From Rhodobacter xanthinilyticus (GTDB taxonomy: Bacteria; Pseudomonadota; Alphaproteobacteria; Rhodobacterales; Rhodobacteraceae): 64,000 nucleotides of DNA. Both the position numbers and the translations under genes were made by a program. How positions within the stretch are numbered: position 1 is the stretch's first letter; each line of letters begins with the position of its first letter. The stretch is from assembly GCF_001856665.1 (NCBI RefSeq), contig NZ_CP017781.1, positions 1,893,501-1,957,500 of the forward strand, read 5' to 3'. Below, in pieces: positions 47,607 to 56,933 of this stretch. The notes below the pieces were generated by a model that ran no database searches, had not been told where the DNA came from, and saw only the letters and a program-made list of their open reading frames with translations.

Positions 47607-49133
47607 TCAGGCGCGCCATAGTTCGGGGTTGAAGAGCGCGATGATCGCCAGCGTTTCGAGCCGCCCGACCACCATCGCCATCGCCAGGATCGCGCGCGTG
47701 GCCTCGCTCAGCTCGGCCCATTGCAAGGGCGTATCGGCGGCGACCGAGGCGAGCGGCCCCGTGTTCGAGAGCGCCGCGATCGAGAGAATCGTCGCCGGCT
47801 CGAAGGGCAGCCCGACGAAAGAGACCGCCATCATCACCACCGCGATCGAGAGCGCGAAGAGCATGAAGAAGATCCAGGCGATATAGGCGCCCTCGCGGCG
47901 CAGCCGCCGCGCCATGTCGCCGCCGCCCGCGATCGAGGTCGGGTGGATCAGCTTGTCGAGCTCGCGCTCGCCGTGGCGCAAGAGCGCATAGACCCGCAAG
48001 AGCCGCACGCCCCCCGCCGTGGTGGCGATGCCGCCCCCGGTGATCGCGAGCCCGGCCAGCACGAGCCCGGGCGTGCCAAGCCCCGACCAGTTGCGCGCAT
48101 CATCCCAGGTCGAGCCCTCGAAGCCGGTCGTCGTCAGGAAGGAGAGCGAGGTGAACGCGCCCCCCCAGAGCGATTTCACGATCGGCCCGAGCGCGGTGGG
48201 CGTCTGCACCTCGAGCGCCGCGATCCAGTGGCGCAAGAACAGCACCACCGGCACCAGCGCCACCAGCGCAGCGGCCAGCCGCAGCTCCGGGTCGTCGATG
48301 AGCCGCGCCGAGGCGCGCAGCTCGCCCCCGCCCGGCCAGAGCCTGCGCGAGAGCGCCGGGATCAGGAACAGGAAGATCAGCATCTCGCCCACGATCCCCG
48401 AAGGCGCGCCGCCGACCCCGCCCACCGGCGAGATCCCCGAGGTCGAGAGCGTCGACATCGCATGAATGAGCGCGATCAGCGGCGGATCGCCCGCGACAAG
48501 CAGCGCCAGCCACAAAAGCGCCGTCAGCCCGAGATAGGCCGGCAGCAGCTTGAGCGTATAATGCACGATCCGCTCGCCGGGCTCCGCGCTGTCCTCGCCC
48601 GCCGCCAGAAGCGGCGCCGAGCTCGCCCCGCCCGAGACGAACATCTCGAAGCCGCCAAGCCGCAGGGGCGCGAGCACCGCAATCGCCATCACCAGCATGA
48701 AGAACCCGCCCAGCCACGCCACCTCGGCGCGCCACAGATGCAGCGTGGCGGGCAGCCGCTCGGGCGCGTAAAGGCTCGCGCCGGTGGTGGTCAGCGCGGA
48801 GACCATCTCCCACCAGCTGTTGAAGAACCCGGTATCGGGCACCGCCTCGTTGAACGGCACCGCGAGCATCACCGGCAAGAGCGTGAAGGTCGCGAGCATG
48901 GCGAGGAGCTGGCTGCGGCCCTGCGGCCCGCGCGGGTTGGCGCCGGTGGCGAGCGCGAGCAGCGCGGTCAGCACGCCAAACAGGATCAGCGAATAGAGAA
49001 ACGGCCGCGCCGCATCATAATCGCGCAGGAAGAACCCGTGCAGCGCCGGGAGGAGCATCGCCACCGCGCCGATCCCCATCTCGATGAGGATCAGCGGCAG
49101 CTCCTGGATCTGGCGCCCGATGCGCTGCAACAT
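47607..49133 (-). CDS. trkH: Potassium transporter membrane subunit TrkH
   Basis: Membrane subunit of the Trk K+ uptake system. The 508-residue protein contains the four pore repeats with selectivity-loop sequences, including SALTTTGASLY, STLSTSGISPVGG, LSFLTTTGFEGS and AALSNTGPLAS. The glycine after each Ser/Thr is the filter residue. About ten membrane helices are apparent. The ATG at 49133 lies 9 bases downstream of the trkA stop, so the pair is co-transcribed and TrkA supplies the cytoplasmic NAD/ATP-binding ring. Confidence 0.94.
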   Translation of the reverse strand: MLQRIGRQIQELPLILIEMGIGAVAMLLPALHGFFLRDYDAARPFLYSLILFGVLTALLALATGANPRGPQGRSQLLAMLATFTLLPVMLAVPFNEAVPDTGFFNSWWEMVSALTTTGASLYAPERLPATLHLWRAEVAWLGGFFMLVMAIAVLAPLRLGGFEMFVSGGASSAPLLAAGEDSAEPGERIVHYTLKLLPAYLGLTALLWLALLVAGDPPLIALIHAMSTLSTSGISPVGGVGGAPSGIVGEMLIFLFLIPALSRRLWPGGGELRASARLIDDPELRLAAALVALVPVVLFLRHWIAALEVQTPTALGPIVKSLWGGAFTSLSFLTTTGFEGSTWDDARNWSGLGTPGLVLAGLAITGGGIATTAGGVRLLRVYALLRHGERELDKLIHPTSIAGGGDMARRLRREGAYIAWIFFMLFALSIAVVMMAVSFVGLPFEPATILSIAALSNTGPLASVAADTPLQWAELSEATRAILAMAMVVGRLETLAIIALFNPELWRA

Positions 49134-49142
49134 GCCCCCGCC

Positions 49143-50519
49143 TCAGAAGAAGTCGATCGAGACTTGCAAGAGCCGCTCGACGACCGGCACATCGGCGGCG
49201 AGCGCGAAGATCGCGACGACATCGCCCTCCTCGATCTTGGTATCGCCCGCGGGCTTGATCACCTTCTCGCCCTTCATCACCGCGCCGAGGAGCACGCCCT
49301 CGGGGAAATCAATGTCGCGCACCATCTTGCCCGCCATCGGCGAGGTGCCCATCACCTGCGCCTCGATCACCTCCGCCTCGGCGTCGCCAATCGAATAGAT
49401 CGCGCGCACGCGGCCGAGCCGGATATGGCGCAGGATCGAGGAGACGGTGGTGGCGCGCGGGTTGATATAGGCGTCGATGTCGAGGGGCGCCATCAAGGGC
49501 ACCAGCGTCGGGTCGTTGACGAGCGAGATCGCCATCTTGCAGCCCGCCTGCTTGGCGCGCACCGCGGCGAGGATATTGGTCTTGTCGTCATCGGTGACGA
49601 CCAGCACCGCATCGGCGCGCTCGATATTGGCCTCCTCGAGAAGCTCCGCACTCATCCCATCGCCGTTGAGCACGATGGTGCGCTCGAGCGCATCGGCGGC
49701 GCGTTCGGCAATCGCGCGGTCCTTCTCGATGATCTTGGCCCGCACCCGGTCCGAGCGCGCCTCGAGCGCCCGCGCGACCCCAAGGCCCACATTGCCGCCG
49801 CCGATGATCACGATCCGCTCCTGCTTCTTCGAGGCCTTGCCGAAGATCTCGAGCGTGCGCCCGACATCCTGGCTGTGCGAGAAGACATAGATCTGATCCT
49901 CGGCGAAGAGCTGATCGCCCGGCTCGGGCGCGAAGAGCCGCCCGTCGCGGCGCACGCCCACGACCAGCGCGCGGAGCGTCGAGAAGAGCTCGGTGAGCTG
50001 GCGCAGGGGGGTGTTGAGCACCGGGCAATCGTCATCGAGCACGATGCCGAGGAGCTGGATCTGGCCCTTGAGGAAACTCTCGGTGTCGAAGGTGGTGGGC
50101 GCGGCAAGGCGCTGCAACGCGGCCTCGGCGACCTCGCGCTCGGGCGAGATGATCACATCGATCGGCAGGTGATCGCGGCGGTAAAGGTCGGCATATTGCG
50201 GCGCGAGATAGGTCTGGGCGCGGATCCGGGCGATCTTGCGGGTGATGCCGAAGACCGATTGCGCGACCTGACAGGTCACCATGTTGACCTCGTCGGAATG
50301 GGTCGCGGCGATGATCAGATCGCAATCGCGCGCGCCGGCACGCTCGAGCACATCGGGATGCGAGGCAAACCCCACCACGCCCTGAACATCGAGCGTATCG
50401 GAGGCGCGGCGCACAAGCTCGGGGTTGCTGTCGACGATGGTCACATCGTTGCGCTCGCCCGCAAGATGGCGCGCGATCTGCCAACCGACCTGACCCGCGC
50501 CGCAGATGATCACCTTCAT
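49143..50519 (-). CDS. trkA: Trk potassium uptake regulatory subunit TrkA
   Basis: Cytoplasmic RCK-domain protein that gates TrkH. The 458-residue protein has two RCK_N/RCK_C repeats: MKVIICGAGQVGWQIARHLA starts the first, RIVIIGGGNVGLGVARALE the second (about 232). Both have the GXGXXG dinucleotide fold. The ATG at 50519 follows AAAGGACAGC. Its 3' end is 9 bases from the trkH start. A 220-base gap upstream to ntrX contains copy F of the intergenic element, so it may also have its own promoter. Confidence 0.95.
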   Translation of the reverse strand: MKVIICGAGQVGWQIARHLAGERNDVTIVDSNPELVRRASDTLDVQGVVGFASHPDVLERAGARDCDLIIAATHSDEVNMVTCQVAQSVFGITRKIARIRAQTYLAPQYADLYRRDHLPIDVIISPEREVAEAALQRLAAPTTFDTESFLKGQIQLLGIVLDDDCPVLNTPLRQLTELFSTLRALVVGVRRDGRLFAPEPGDQLFAEDQIYVFSHSQDVGRTLEIFGKASKKQERIVIIGGGNVGLGVARALEARSDRVRAKIIEKDRAIAERAADALERTIVLNGDGMSAELLEEANIERADAVLVVTDDDKTNILAAVRAKQAGCKMAISLVNDPTLVPLMAPLDIDAYINPRATTVSSILRHIRLGRVRAIYSIGDAEAEVIEAQVMGTSPMAGKMVRDIDFPEGVLLGAVMKGEKVIKPAGDTKIEEGDVVAIFALAADVPVVERLLQVSIDFF

Positions 50520-50639
50520 ATGCTGTCCTTTCGCGCCCTTCGCGGCCCGCGGGCCCAAGGGCTGTTCTATGCGTGCCCGCGCGGGCGGTCAATCGCGCGG
50601 CCCCGCGCCCCTGCCCGCCGGCGCCGCGGCCCCGGGCGG

Positions 50640-50708
50640 CGGATGCCTCCGGCGGGGATATTTGCGGCAAGATGAAACGCAACTTCCGCTTCTTCTTGGC
50701 CCAAATAC
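50640..50708. repeat. Degenerate paired intergenic palindromic element (copy F)
   Basis: Left half-core GGCGGGGATATTTGCGGCAA then GATGAAA (50651-50677) closely matches copies C-E. The right half, CTTCTTCTTGGCCCAAATAC (50689-50708), is a decayed inverted partner. The flank GGATGCCTCCGGCGGGG matches GGAAGCCTCCGGCGGGG of copy E. It lies in the ntrX-trkA gap of a tandem pair. Confidence 0.75.
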
Positions 50709-50739
50709 GCAAAATCCGACAGCCGCCCGGGGGCGCGGC

Positions 50740-52146
50740 TCAGACCTCTTCGTCCTCGTCCTCGAAATGCGCGACGCGCCCGCCGGCCTTGGCCGAGGTC
50801 ACCACACCGAGCGATTTCAGCTTGCGGTGCAACGCCGAGCGTTCCATGCCGACGAAATTCGCAGTGCGCGAGATATTGCCGCCGAAGCGGTTGATCTGGG
50901 TGAGCAGATATTCGCGCTCGAAAAGCTCGCGCGCCTCGCGCAGGGGCAGCGTGGCGAGCTGGCCGCCGAGCACGATCCGCCCCTCCTCGGCGGGCGCGGC
51001 CTCGCCGGGCAGCTCGCGCGCCTCGATCGGGCCCTGCCCCTCGCCGAGGATCAGCACCCGCTCGATGACATTGCGCAGCTGGCGGATATTGCCGGGCCAT
51101 TCCATCGTCTGGAGCGCCGCCGCCGCCTCCTCGGAGATCTCGCGCGCGGGCAGGCCTTGGGTGCGGTTGAAGGCCTCGATGAAATGGCTCGCCAGAAGCG
51201 GCACATCCTCGCGCCGCTCGGAAAGCGCGGGCACCGCGATCGGCACCACGTTGAGCCGGTCGAAGAGCTCCTGGCGGAACCGCCCCGCCGCGATCTCGGC
51301 CGCCAGATCGCGCGTCGTCGACGAGATCACCCGCAGATCGACCCGCACCTTGTCGGCGCCGCCCACCCGCATGAACTGCTGCTCGGTGAGCACCCGCAGG
51401 ATCTTCGATTGCGTGCCCGGCGGCATCTCGGCCACCTCGTCGAAATAGATCACCCCGCCATGGGCCTGCTCGAGCAAGCCCTTCTCGATGCCGCGCTCGG
51501 GCGTTTCGCGACCAAACAGCACCTCCTCCATCCGCTCGGGCGCGATCGAGGCGGAATTGACGGTGATGAAAGGCGCCGAGGCGCGGCTCGAATGCTGATG
51601 GATGAAGCGCGCGGCCGATTCCTTGCCCGAGCCCGGCTCGCCCGTCAGCATCACCCGCCCGTTCGATTTGGTGACCTTCTCGAGCTGGTCCTTGAGCTTG
51701 CGGAAGGCCGCGGAGGTGCCGAGCATCTCGCCTTGATGCAGATCGCGCCGGCGCAGGCTCGAATTCTCGCGCCGCAGCCGCGCGGTTTCCATCGCGCGCC
51801 CGATCACCACCATCAACTGGTCGATATTGAAGGGTTTTTCGATGAAATCATAGGCGCCCTGCTTGATCGCCGCGACCGCGATCTCGATATTGCCATGGCC
51901 CGAAATGATGATGATCGGGATATCGGGGTTGTCGCGCTTGACGGTTTTCAGGATGTCGATCCCGTCCATCCGGCTGTCCTTGAGCCAGATGTCGAGCACC
52001 ATCAGCGCCGGCGCCTCGGCGTTGATCGCCTCCATGCATTCGTCGGAATTCGCCGCCATCCGCGTCGCGAACCCCTCATCGCCCAGAATATCGGCGATCA
52101 GCTCGCGGATGTCCTTTTCGTCGTCAACAATCAGAATATCGCTCAT
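50740..52146 (-). CDS. ntrX: NtrX response regulator (nitrogen/redox)
   Basis: Partner of NtrY. 468 residues: receiver domain with phospho-acceptor Asp52 (MVLDIWLKD), AAA+ ATPase domain with Walker A GEPGSGKESAARF and Walker B GGVIYFDEVAEM, and a C-terminal Fis-type helix-turn-helix (LTQINRFGGNISRTANFVGM). The sigma-54 contact loop GAFTGA is absent: the stretch reads LFGRETPERGIEKGLLEQ. Activation through sigma-54 is therefore doubtful. The ATG overlaps the ntrY stop by 4 bases. Acidic residues end the protein (FEDEDEEV). Confidence 0.94.
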   Translation of the reverse strand: MSDILIVDDEKDIRELIADILGDEGFATRMAANSDECMEAINAEAPALMVLDIWLKDSRMDGIDILKTVKRDNPDIPIIIISGHGNIEIAVAAIKQGAYDFIEKPFNIDQLMVVIGRAMETARLRRENSSLRRRDLHQGEMLGTSAAFRKLKDQLEKVTKSNGRVMLTGEPGSGKESAARFIHQHSSRASAPFITVNSASIAPERMEEVLFGRETPERGIEKGLLEQAHGGVIYFDEVAEMPPGTQSKILRVLTEQQFMRVGGADKVRVDLRVISSTTRDLAAEIAAGRFRQELFDRLNVVPIAVPALSERREDVPLLASHFIEAFNRTQGLPAREISEEAAAALQTMEWPGNIRQLRNVIERVLILGEGQGPIEARELPGEAAPAEEGRIVLGGQLATLPLREARELFEREYLLTQINRFGGNISRTANFVGMERSALHRKLKSLGVVTSAKAGGRVAHFEDEDEEV

Positions 52147-54422
52147 GTGAGATCCCCGGAGGTCTCCGCCCCCCGCTCCTTGATCGCCCGGGCGACCGCG
52201 CGCGCGCGCGGCAGCCGGATTTCGGCCAATGCGCCAAAATGCGCGCAGCCCTCGAAGACGGGCGCGTCGAGAAGGCTCAACGTCCCGCCATGTTCCTCAA
52301 TGATCTTCTTCACGATCGGCAGGCCGAGCCCGGTGCCCTTGGCGCGCGTCGTGACATAGGGCTCGAAGAGCCGCGCGCGCTCGGGCGGCAGGCCGATGCC
52401 ATTGTCGGCGATGCGGATCAAGACCTGCTCGGGGCTCTCCTCGAGGCTCACCCGCACCTGCGGCACATAGCCCTCAGGCGCGCCCTTTTCATAAAGCGAT
52501 TCAATGGCTTCGCCGGCGTTCTTGATAAGGTTCGTGACCGCCTGCGAGATCATCGTCGCATCGAGCTCGACGGTGACCGGCCCCGCCGGGATCGTCGCGG
52601 CAAGCGTCGCGCCATGCAAGGCGCCCTCTTGCAGCGTCACCGCATCGCGCAGGAGCTGCGCGAGATCATGGTCGCGCCGGTCGGGCTCGGGCATCCGCGC
52701 GAACCGCGAAAACTCATCAACAATGCGCCGCAAGTCATTGGTTTGGCGCACGATTACCCCGGTAAGCTGATCGAGCGCCTCGGCCTCCTCCGCGCCCAGA
52801 CCTTTCGAGAACTTGCGCTTGATCCGCTCGGCCGAGAGCTGGATCGGCGTCAGCGGGTTCTTGATCTCATGGGCGATCCGCCGCGCGACATCGCCCCAGG
52901 CCGCGAGCCGCTGCGCCGAAACGAGCTCGGTCACGTCGTCAAAGGCCACCACATAGCCCTCCGGCGCGCCATCATCGCCGCGCCGCACCGCCATCCGCAC
53001 GAGCAAACTCTCGAGCCGCCCGCCGCGCGAGACCCGCACCTCTTCTTGAACCACCTCGTGAAGACCGTCCTGCAAGCGTTTGAAAAGGCTTTCAAACTCC
53101 GGGACAGCCTCGGCGAGCGCCCGGTCGTGGTCACGGCTCCGCTCGAGCTCCAAGAGCCGGATCGCAGAGCGGTTGAGGAAATCGACCTGCCCCTCGGCGT
53201 CGAGCCCGATCACCCCCGAAGTGACCGAGGAGAGCACCGAGTCAAAGAGCCGCCGGCGCTCCTCGGTGGCGCGGTGGTTCTCGATCAGCGCGACACGCTG
53301 GCCCTTCAGCTGCCGCGTCATGCGGTTGAAGGCCGAGCCCAGCGTCGCGATCTCGTCATCGCCCTCCGCCTCGATCACCTGCGCGTCGAGATCGCCCGCG
53401 CCGACCCGCTCGGCCGCCGCCGCCAGCCGCCCGATCGGCCGCGAGAGCCGCTCGGCGAACCACAGCCCCATCCAGACCGCGGCGAGAATCAGGATCAGCG
53501 CGAAGCCGATATAGACGAGGCCGAACTCAAAAAGCACCCGCCCGCGCGTCGCCTCGAGCTGTTGATAGAGCCGGACGGTGGCGCGCGTGTCGTCGAGCAG
53601 CGACAGGATCTTGCCGTCGACCGAGCGCGAGACATAGAGATAGCGGTCGACGAAGGCCGAGAGCTGGATCAGCGCGCGGAACTCGCTGTTCGGCCAATCC
53701 TCGATCAGGACGGTCTCGCCCTTTTGCGCGGCGACGAGCTTTTCAGGCGCGGGTTTTTCAAAGTCAAAGAGATAGGAGCGATCGCCGCGCGCGATGATTT
53801 CGCCTGTTCCGTCAATGACATAGGCCTCCTTGAGGCCGCGCTGGATGCCCGCTTGGCCGGCGACAAGAACCTCGCGCAGATCGCCATCCGACATGAAGGT
53901 CGCGGCCTGACCGCGCAGGTTGATGAAGCCCGCGAGCGCCTCGGCATCCGCGGTCAGATCGCGGCGGTGCTCGTCCTGATAGGCCTCGGCGGCGGTGAGC
54001 GAGGTGCCCACCACCTCGCGCACCCGGTCCGAAAACCAGCCCTCGAGGCCGATATTCACCGTGAGCCCGGCAAACAGCGCGACAAGCACCGTCGGCACCA
54101 GCGCGATCCCGGCGAAAACCCCGGTCAGCCGCAGCGTCAGCCGCGAGCCCGAGGCCCGCGCGCGCCGCGCCGCCAGCATCTGCACGACGCGCATCACGAT
54201 CAGCCCGGCGAGCAGCAGGAAATAGATGAAATCGCCCAGCAGGATCAGCCGCAGCGCGGTCGAATCGGCGCCCTGACCGAACGGGCCGAGCACCGTGAAC
54301 GTGCCAAGCGCGAGCACCGGCCCGAGCCCGACGAGGCCCAGCGTGGCCGCGTTCTGAAAGCGCCGCTGACGGCGCAAACGAACGAATTGGTCCCACACGG
54401 AACGATGTGCAAGCGCGCTCAA
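52143..54422 (-). CDS. ntrY: NtrY sensor histidine kinase
   Basis: Membrane sensor partner of NtrX. About 759 residues: N-terminal helices, a large periplasmic sensor loop (roughly 130-290), another helix, a HAMP domain (RLSRPIGRLAAAAERVGAGD), a PAS domain, a HisKA domain with His518 (ARRIAHEIKNPLTPIQLS), and a HATPase with NLIKNAGEAIES and GTGLGLPIVKKI. The start is uncertain. TTG 54422 follows GGGGGG at 4 bases; TTG 54476 and GTG 54395 are alternatives. An 8-bp inverted repeat CAACAGGG/CCCTGTTG lies in the ntrC-ntrY gap. Confidence 0.92.
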   Translation of the reverse strand: MSALAHRSVWDQFVRLRRQRRFQNAATLGLVGLGPVLALGTFTVLGPFGQGADSTALRLILLGDFIYFLLLAGLIVMRVVQMLAARRARASGSRLTLRLTGVFAGIALVPTVLVALFAGLTVNIGLEGWFSDRVREVVGTSLTAAEAYQDEHRRDLTADAEALAGFINLRGQAATFMSDGDLREVLVAGQAGIQRGLKEAYVIDGTGEIIARGDRSYLFDFEKPAPEKLVAAQKGETVLIEDWPNSEFRALIQLSAFVDRYLYVSRSVDGKILSLLDDTRATVRLYQQLEATRGRVLFEFGLVYIGFALILILAAVWMGLWFAERLSRPIGRLAAAAERVGAGDLDAQVIEAEGDDEIATLGSAFNRMTRQLKGQRVALIENHRATEERRRLFDSVLSSVTSGVIGLDAEGQVDFLNRSAIRLLELERSRDHDRALAEAVPEFESLFKRLQDGLHEVVQEEVRVSRGGRLESLLVRMAVRRGDDGAPEGYVVAFDDVTELVSAQRLAAWGDVARRIAHEIKNPLTPIQLSAERIKRKFSKGLGAEEAEALDQLTGVIVRQTNDLRRIVDEFSRFARMPEPDRRDHDLAQLLRDAVTLQEGALHGATLAATIPAGPVTVELDATMISQAVTNLIKNAGEAIESLYEKGAPEGYVPQVRVSLEESPEQVLIRIADNGIGLPPERARLFEPYVTTRAKGTGLGLPIVKKIIEEHGGTLSLLDAPVFEGCAHFGALAEIRLPRARAVARAIKERGAETSGDLT

Positions 54423-54491
54423 GCGACCCCCCAACAACAGGGCGGGTGGCGAATCCGACGGGCAGATTTGCCACAACCCCCTGTTGCGGGT

Positions 54492-55862
54492 TTACATCAG
54501 TTTGCGGCGCCGTGTCACCTGAATATCCAGATCGGTGATCTTCTTGCGCAAGGTATTGCGGTTGATGCCCAGCAAATCGGCACATCTGGCCTGGTTCCCG
54601 CCGGTCGCATCGAGCGCGATTTCGATCAGCGGCCCCTCCATTTCCTTCAGGATCCGGTCATAAAGCCCCGGCGCCGGCAGGTTGCCGCCATGCAGGTCGA
54701 AATAGCGCCGCAGATGCCGCGCGATCGAGGCGGAGAGCTTCTCCCCCTCGCCGCCCTGACGCAACGGCTCGATCGCCGGCTGGTTGCCGAGCACGAATTC
54801 GACCTCGGCGCGGCTGATCTCCTCCTCCGACGAGGTCACCACGAGGCGGCGGATCGTGTTCTCGAGCTGGCGGACGTTGCCCGGCCAGGCATAGGCCCGC
54901 ACCAGCGCCATCGCATCGGCCGAGAAGCGGCGCGTGCCGAGCCCGTCGCGCTCGGCGCGGGTCAGGAAATGGTCGGAGAGCAGCGGAATATCCTCGACCC
55001 GCTCGCGCAGGCTCGGCACCGCAAGCGTGACGCCGCCGAGCCGATAGAAGAGATCCTGGCGGAACTTGCCCGCCTCCATCTGCGCCGAGAGGTCGATCTG
55101 GGTGGTGGCCATGATCCGCGGCGCGGGGTCGGGCAGCGCGTCGAGCATCCGCACGATCCGGCCCTGGGTATCGTCGTCGTAATCGCCCACCTCGTCAAAG
55201 ACGAGCGAGCCGCCCTTGGCCCGCGCCAGAAGGCTCGAAGGGCCGTCCGCGCCCGCGAGATCGGCCGCCTGCGCCACCACGAAAGGCAGCGTCCGCCGGT
55301 CGGAGAAATCGTGAATTGCCCGCGCGATCAAGGACTTGCCGGTGCCACTTTCACCAAGGATCAACACCGGCAGATCGGCGTTCATCACCCGCGCGACGAG
55401 CCGGTAGAGCGCCTGCATCGAGGTCGTGCGCCCGACGAGCGGCAGATCGCCCCCCTCGGTGCGCGGCTCGATCACCTTCGGCGCCACCTGCGCGCGCCGC
55501 TTTTGCTCGAGCGCGCGCGCGGCGCGTTTCATCAGATCGGGCAGATCGAAAGGCTTGGGCAGATAGTCATAAGCCTCCGCCTCGGCCGCCTGAATCGCGG
55601 TCATGATCGTGTTTTGCGCCGAGATCACGATCACCGGCAGCCCGGGCCGCTCCTGCGCGATCTTCGGCAGCGCCTCGAGCCCGTTGCCGTCGGGCATCAT
55701 CACGTCGGAGATCACAAGATCGCCCTTGCCCTCCTCGACCCAGCGCATCAGCGTCATCAGCGACGCCGTCGCATGGACCTTGCAGCCCGCGCGCGTCAGC
55801 GCCTGGGTCAGCACGGTGCGGATCGTGCGGTCGTCGTCAGCTACGAGAACGGTGCCGTCCAT
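54492..55862 (-). CDS. ntrC: NtrC nitrogen response regulator, GAFTGA-less type
   Basis: Activator of nitrogen-control genes. 456 residues: receiver with Asp53 ([13 protein letters not shown]), AAA+ domain with Walker A GESGTGKS and Walker [13 protein letters not shown], and a Fis-type C-terminal DNA-binding helix-turn-helix ([18 protein letters not shown]). The segment between Walker A and B is shortened and has no GAFTGA loop ([20 protein letters not shown]). R. capsulatus NtrC is established to activate sigma-70, not sigma-54, polymerase and to lack this motif. It is spaced 3 bases from ntrB. Confidence 0.96.
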   Translation of the reverse strand: MDGTVLVADDDRTIRTVLTQALTRAGCKVHATASLMTLMRWVEEGKGDLVISDVMMPDGNGLEALPKIAQERPGLPVIVISAQNTIMTAIQAAEAEAYDYLPKPFDLPDLMKRAARALEQKRRAQVAPKVIEPRTEGGDLPLVGRTTSMQALYRLVARVMNADLPVLILGESGTGKSLIARAIHDFSDRRTLPFVVAQAADLAGADGPSSLLARAKGGSLVFDEVGDYDDDTQGRIVRMLDALPDPAPRIMATTQIDLSAQMEAGKFRQDLFYRLGGVTLAVPSLRERVEDIPLLSDHFLTRAERDGLGTRRFSADAMALVRAYAWPGNVRQLENTIRRLVVTSSEEEISRAEVEFVLGNQPAIEPLRQGGEGEKLSASIARHLRRYFDLHGGNLPAPGLYDRILKEMEGPLIEIALDATGGNQARCADLLGINRNTLRKKITDLDIQVTRRRKLM

Positions 55863-55865
55863 CGG

Positions 55866-56933
55866 TCAAGTCTCCTTCGGGGCGACAGGGAGTGAAATGC
55901 GGAACACGGTGCGCCCAGGCACAGAATCGAGGCTGATCCAGCCGTCGTGTTCGGAAATGATCTTGGACACCAGCGCGAGGCCGAGGCCGGTGCCGTTTTC
56001 GCGCCCCGAAACGAAGGGCTCGAAGATCGAATTGGCGAGATCGGGCGGGATCCCGGGGCCGTCGTCGATCACCTCGATCTGCAAGGGCAGAGCCTGGCCC
56101 TTGCCATCGGCGCGCCGCAGCCGCAGCCCGAAATCGTAGAAGGTATGCAGCCGGATCGTGCCCGAGCCCTTGGCCGCCTCGGCGGCGTTCTTGAGCAGAT
56201 TGAGGAACACCTGAGTGAGCTGATCGGCGTCGCCAAGCGTGTTCGGCAGCGAGGGGTCGTAATCCTCGAGGATCGTCATATGCGCGCCGAAGCCCACCAT
56301 CGCGGATTTGCGCGCCCGGTCGAGAACGTCATGGATATTGACTGATTTCTTCTCCGGCGGGCGGACATTGCCAAACTGCTCGACCTGTTCGAGCAGCTTC
56401 ACGATCCGCCGGGTCTCATCGACAATAAGATCTGTCAATTCAAGGTCTTCGCCGGATAAGTTCATGCTCAGGAGCTGCGCCGCCCCGGCGATCCCCGCGA
56501 GCGGGTTCTTGATCTCATGGGCCAGCATCTCCGCCATCCCGATCGCCGAACGCGCCGCCGATTTGACCATGCTCGCCCGGCCCAGCCGGTCGGCGATCTC
56601 GCGCGGGCTGATCAGCAGAAGCACCGTGCCCGGCTCCTCGCCCACCGGCGCCGCCTGCAGGTTGCACTGCACCGGCGCCTTCTCGCCCGTGGTGACATCG
56701 ACATCGTTCACAAACAGCGAGGCGCGGTTCTTGCGCACCCGAAAGAAGATCTCCTCCAGCGGCGCGGTGATCGCCAGACGTTCGAGAATAGACTGCCCTT
56801 TCAAGGACTTGGCGGACAGATTCAAGAAAAGCTCCGCCGCCGGATTGACCTCGACCATGCGGTCGTTCTCGTCGATCAACAACGCCGGCGTCGGCAGCGA
56901 GTTCCAGATGATCCCGGGCGGCGGCAGGTTCAT
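55866..56933 (-). CDS. ntrB: NtrB nitrogen sensor kinase
   Basis: Cytoplasmic kinase/phosphatase for NtrC, controlled by PII (GlnB/GlnK) in known systems. 355 residues: PAS domain (about 10-110), HisKA with His139 (EMLAHEIKNPLAGIAGAAQL), HATPase with N-box NLLKNAAEAAK, G1 DDGPGI and G2 GTGLGLALVSKI. No transmembrane helix is seen, as expected. The ATG overlaps the dusB stop by 4 bases and ntrC follows at 3 bases, so the three genes form one operon as in R. capsulatus (nifR3-ntrB-ntrC). Confidence 0.96.
   Translation of the reverse strand: MNLPPPGIIWNSLPTPALLIDENDRMVEVNPAAELFLNLSAKSLKGQSILERLAITAPLEEIFFRVRKNRASLFVNDVDVTTGEKAPVQCNLQAAPVGEEPGTVLLLISPREIADRLGRASMVKSAARSAIGMAEMLAHEIKNPLAGIAGAAQLLSMNLSGEDLELTDLIVDETRRIVKLLEQVEQFGNVRPPEKKSVNIHDVLDRARKSAMVGFGAHMTILEDYDPSLPNTLGDADQLTQVFLNLLKNAAEAAKGSGTIRLHTFYDFGLRLRRADGKGQALPLQIEVIDDGPGIPPDLANSIFEPFVSGRENGTGLGLALVSKIISEHDGWISLDSVPGRTVFRISLPVAPKET

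Noticed and set aside
52239-55895. A 1218-codon open frame on the plus strand opposite ntrY and ntrC
   Set aside because: Mirror of two clear regulators; low-complexity basic translation with no domain. The same applies to long antisense frames at 6599-9076, 33871-36585, 43141-45642 and 47721-50675.
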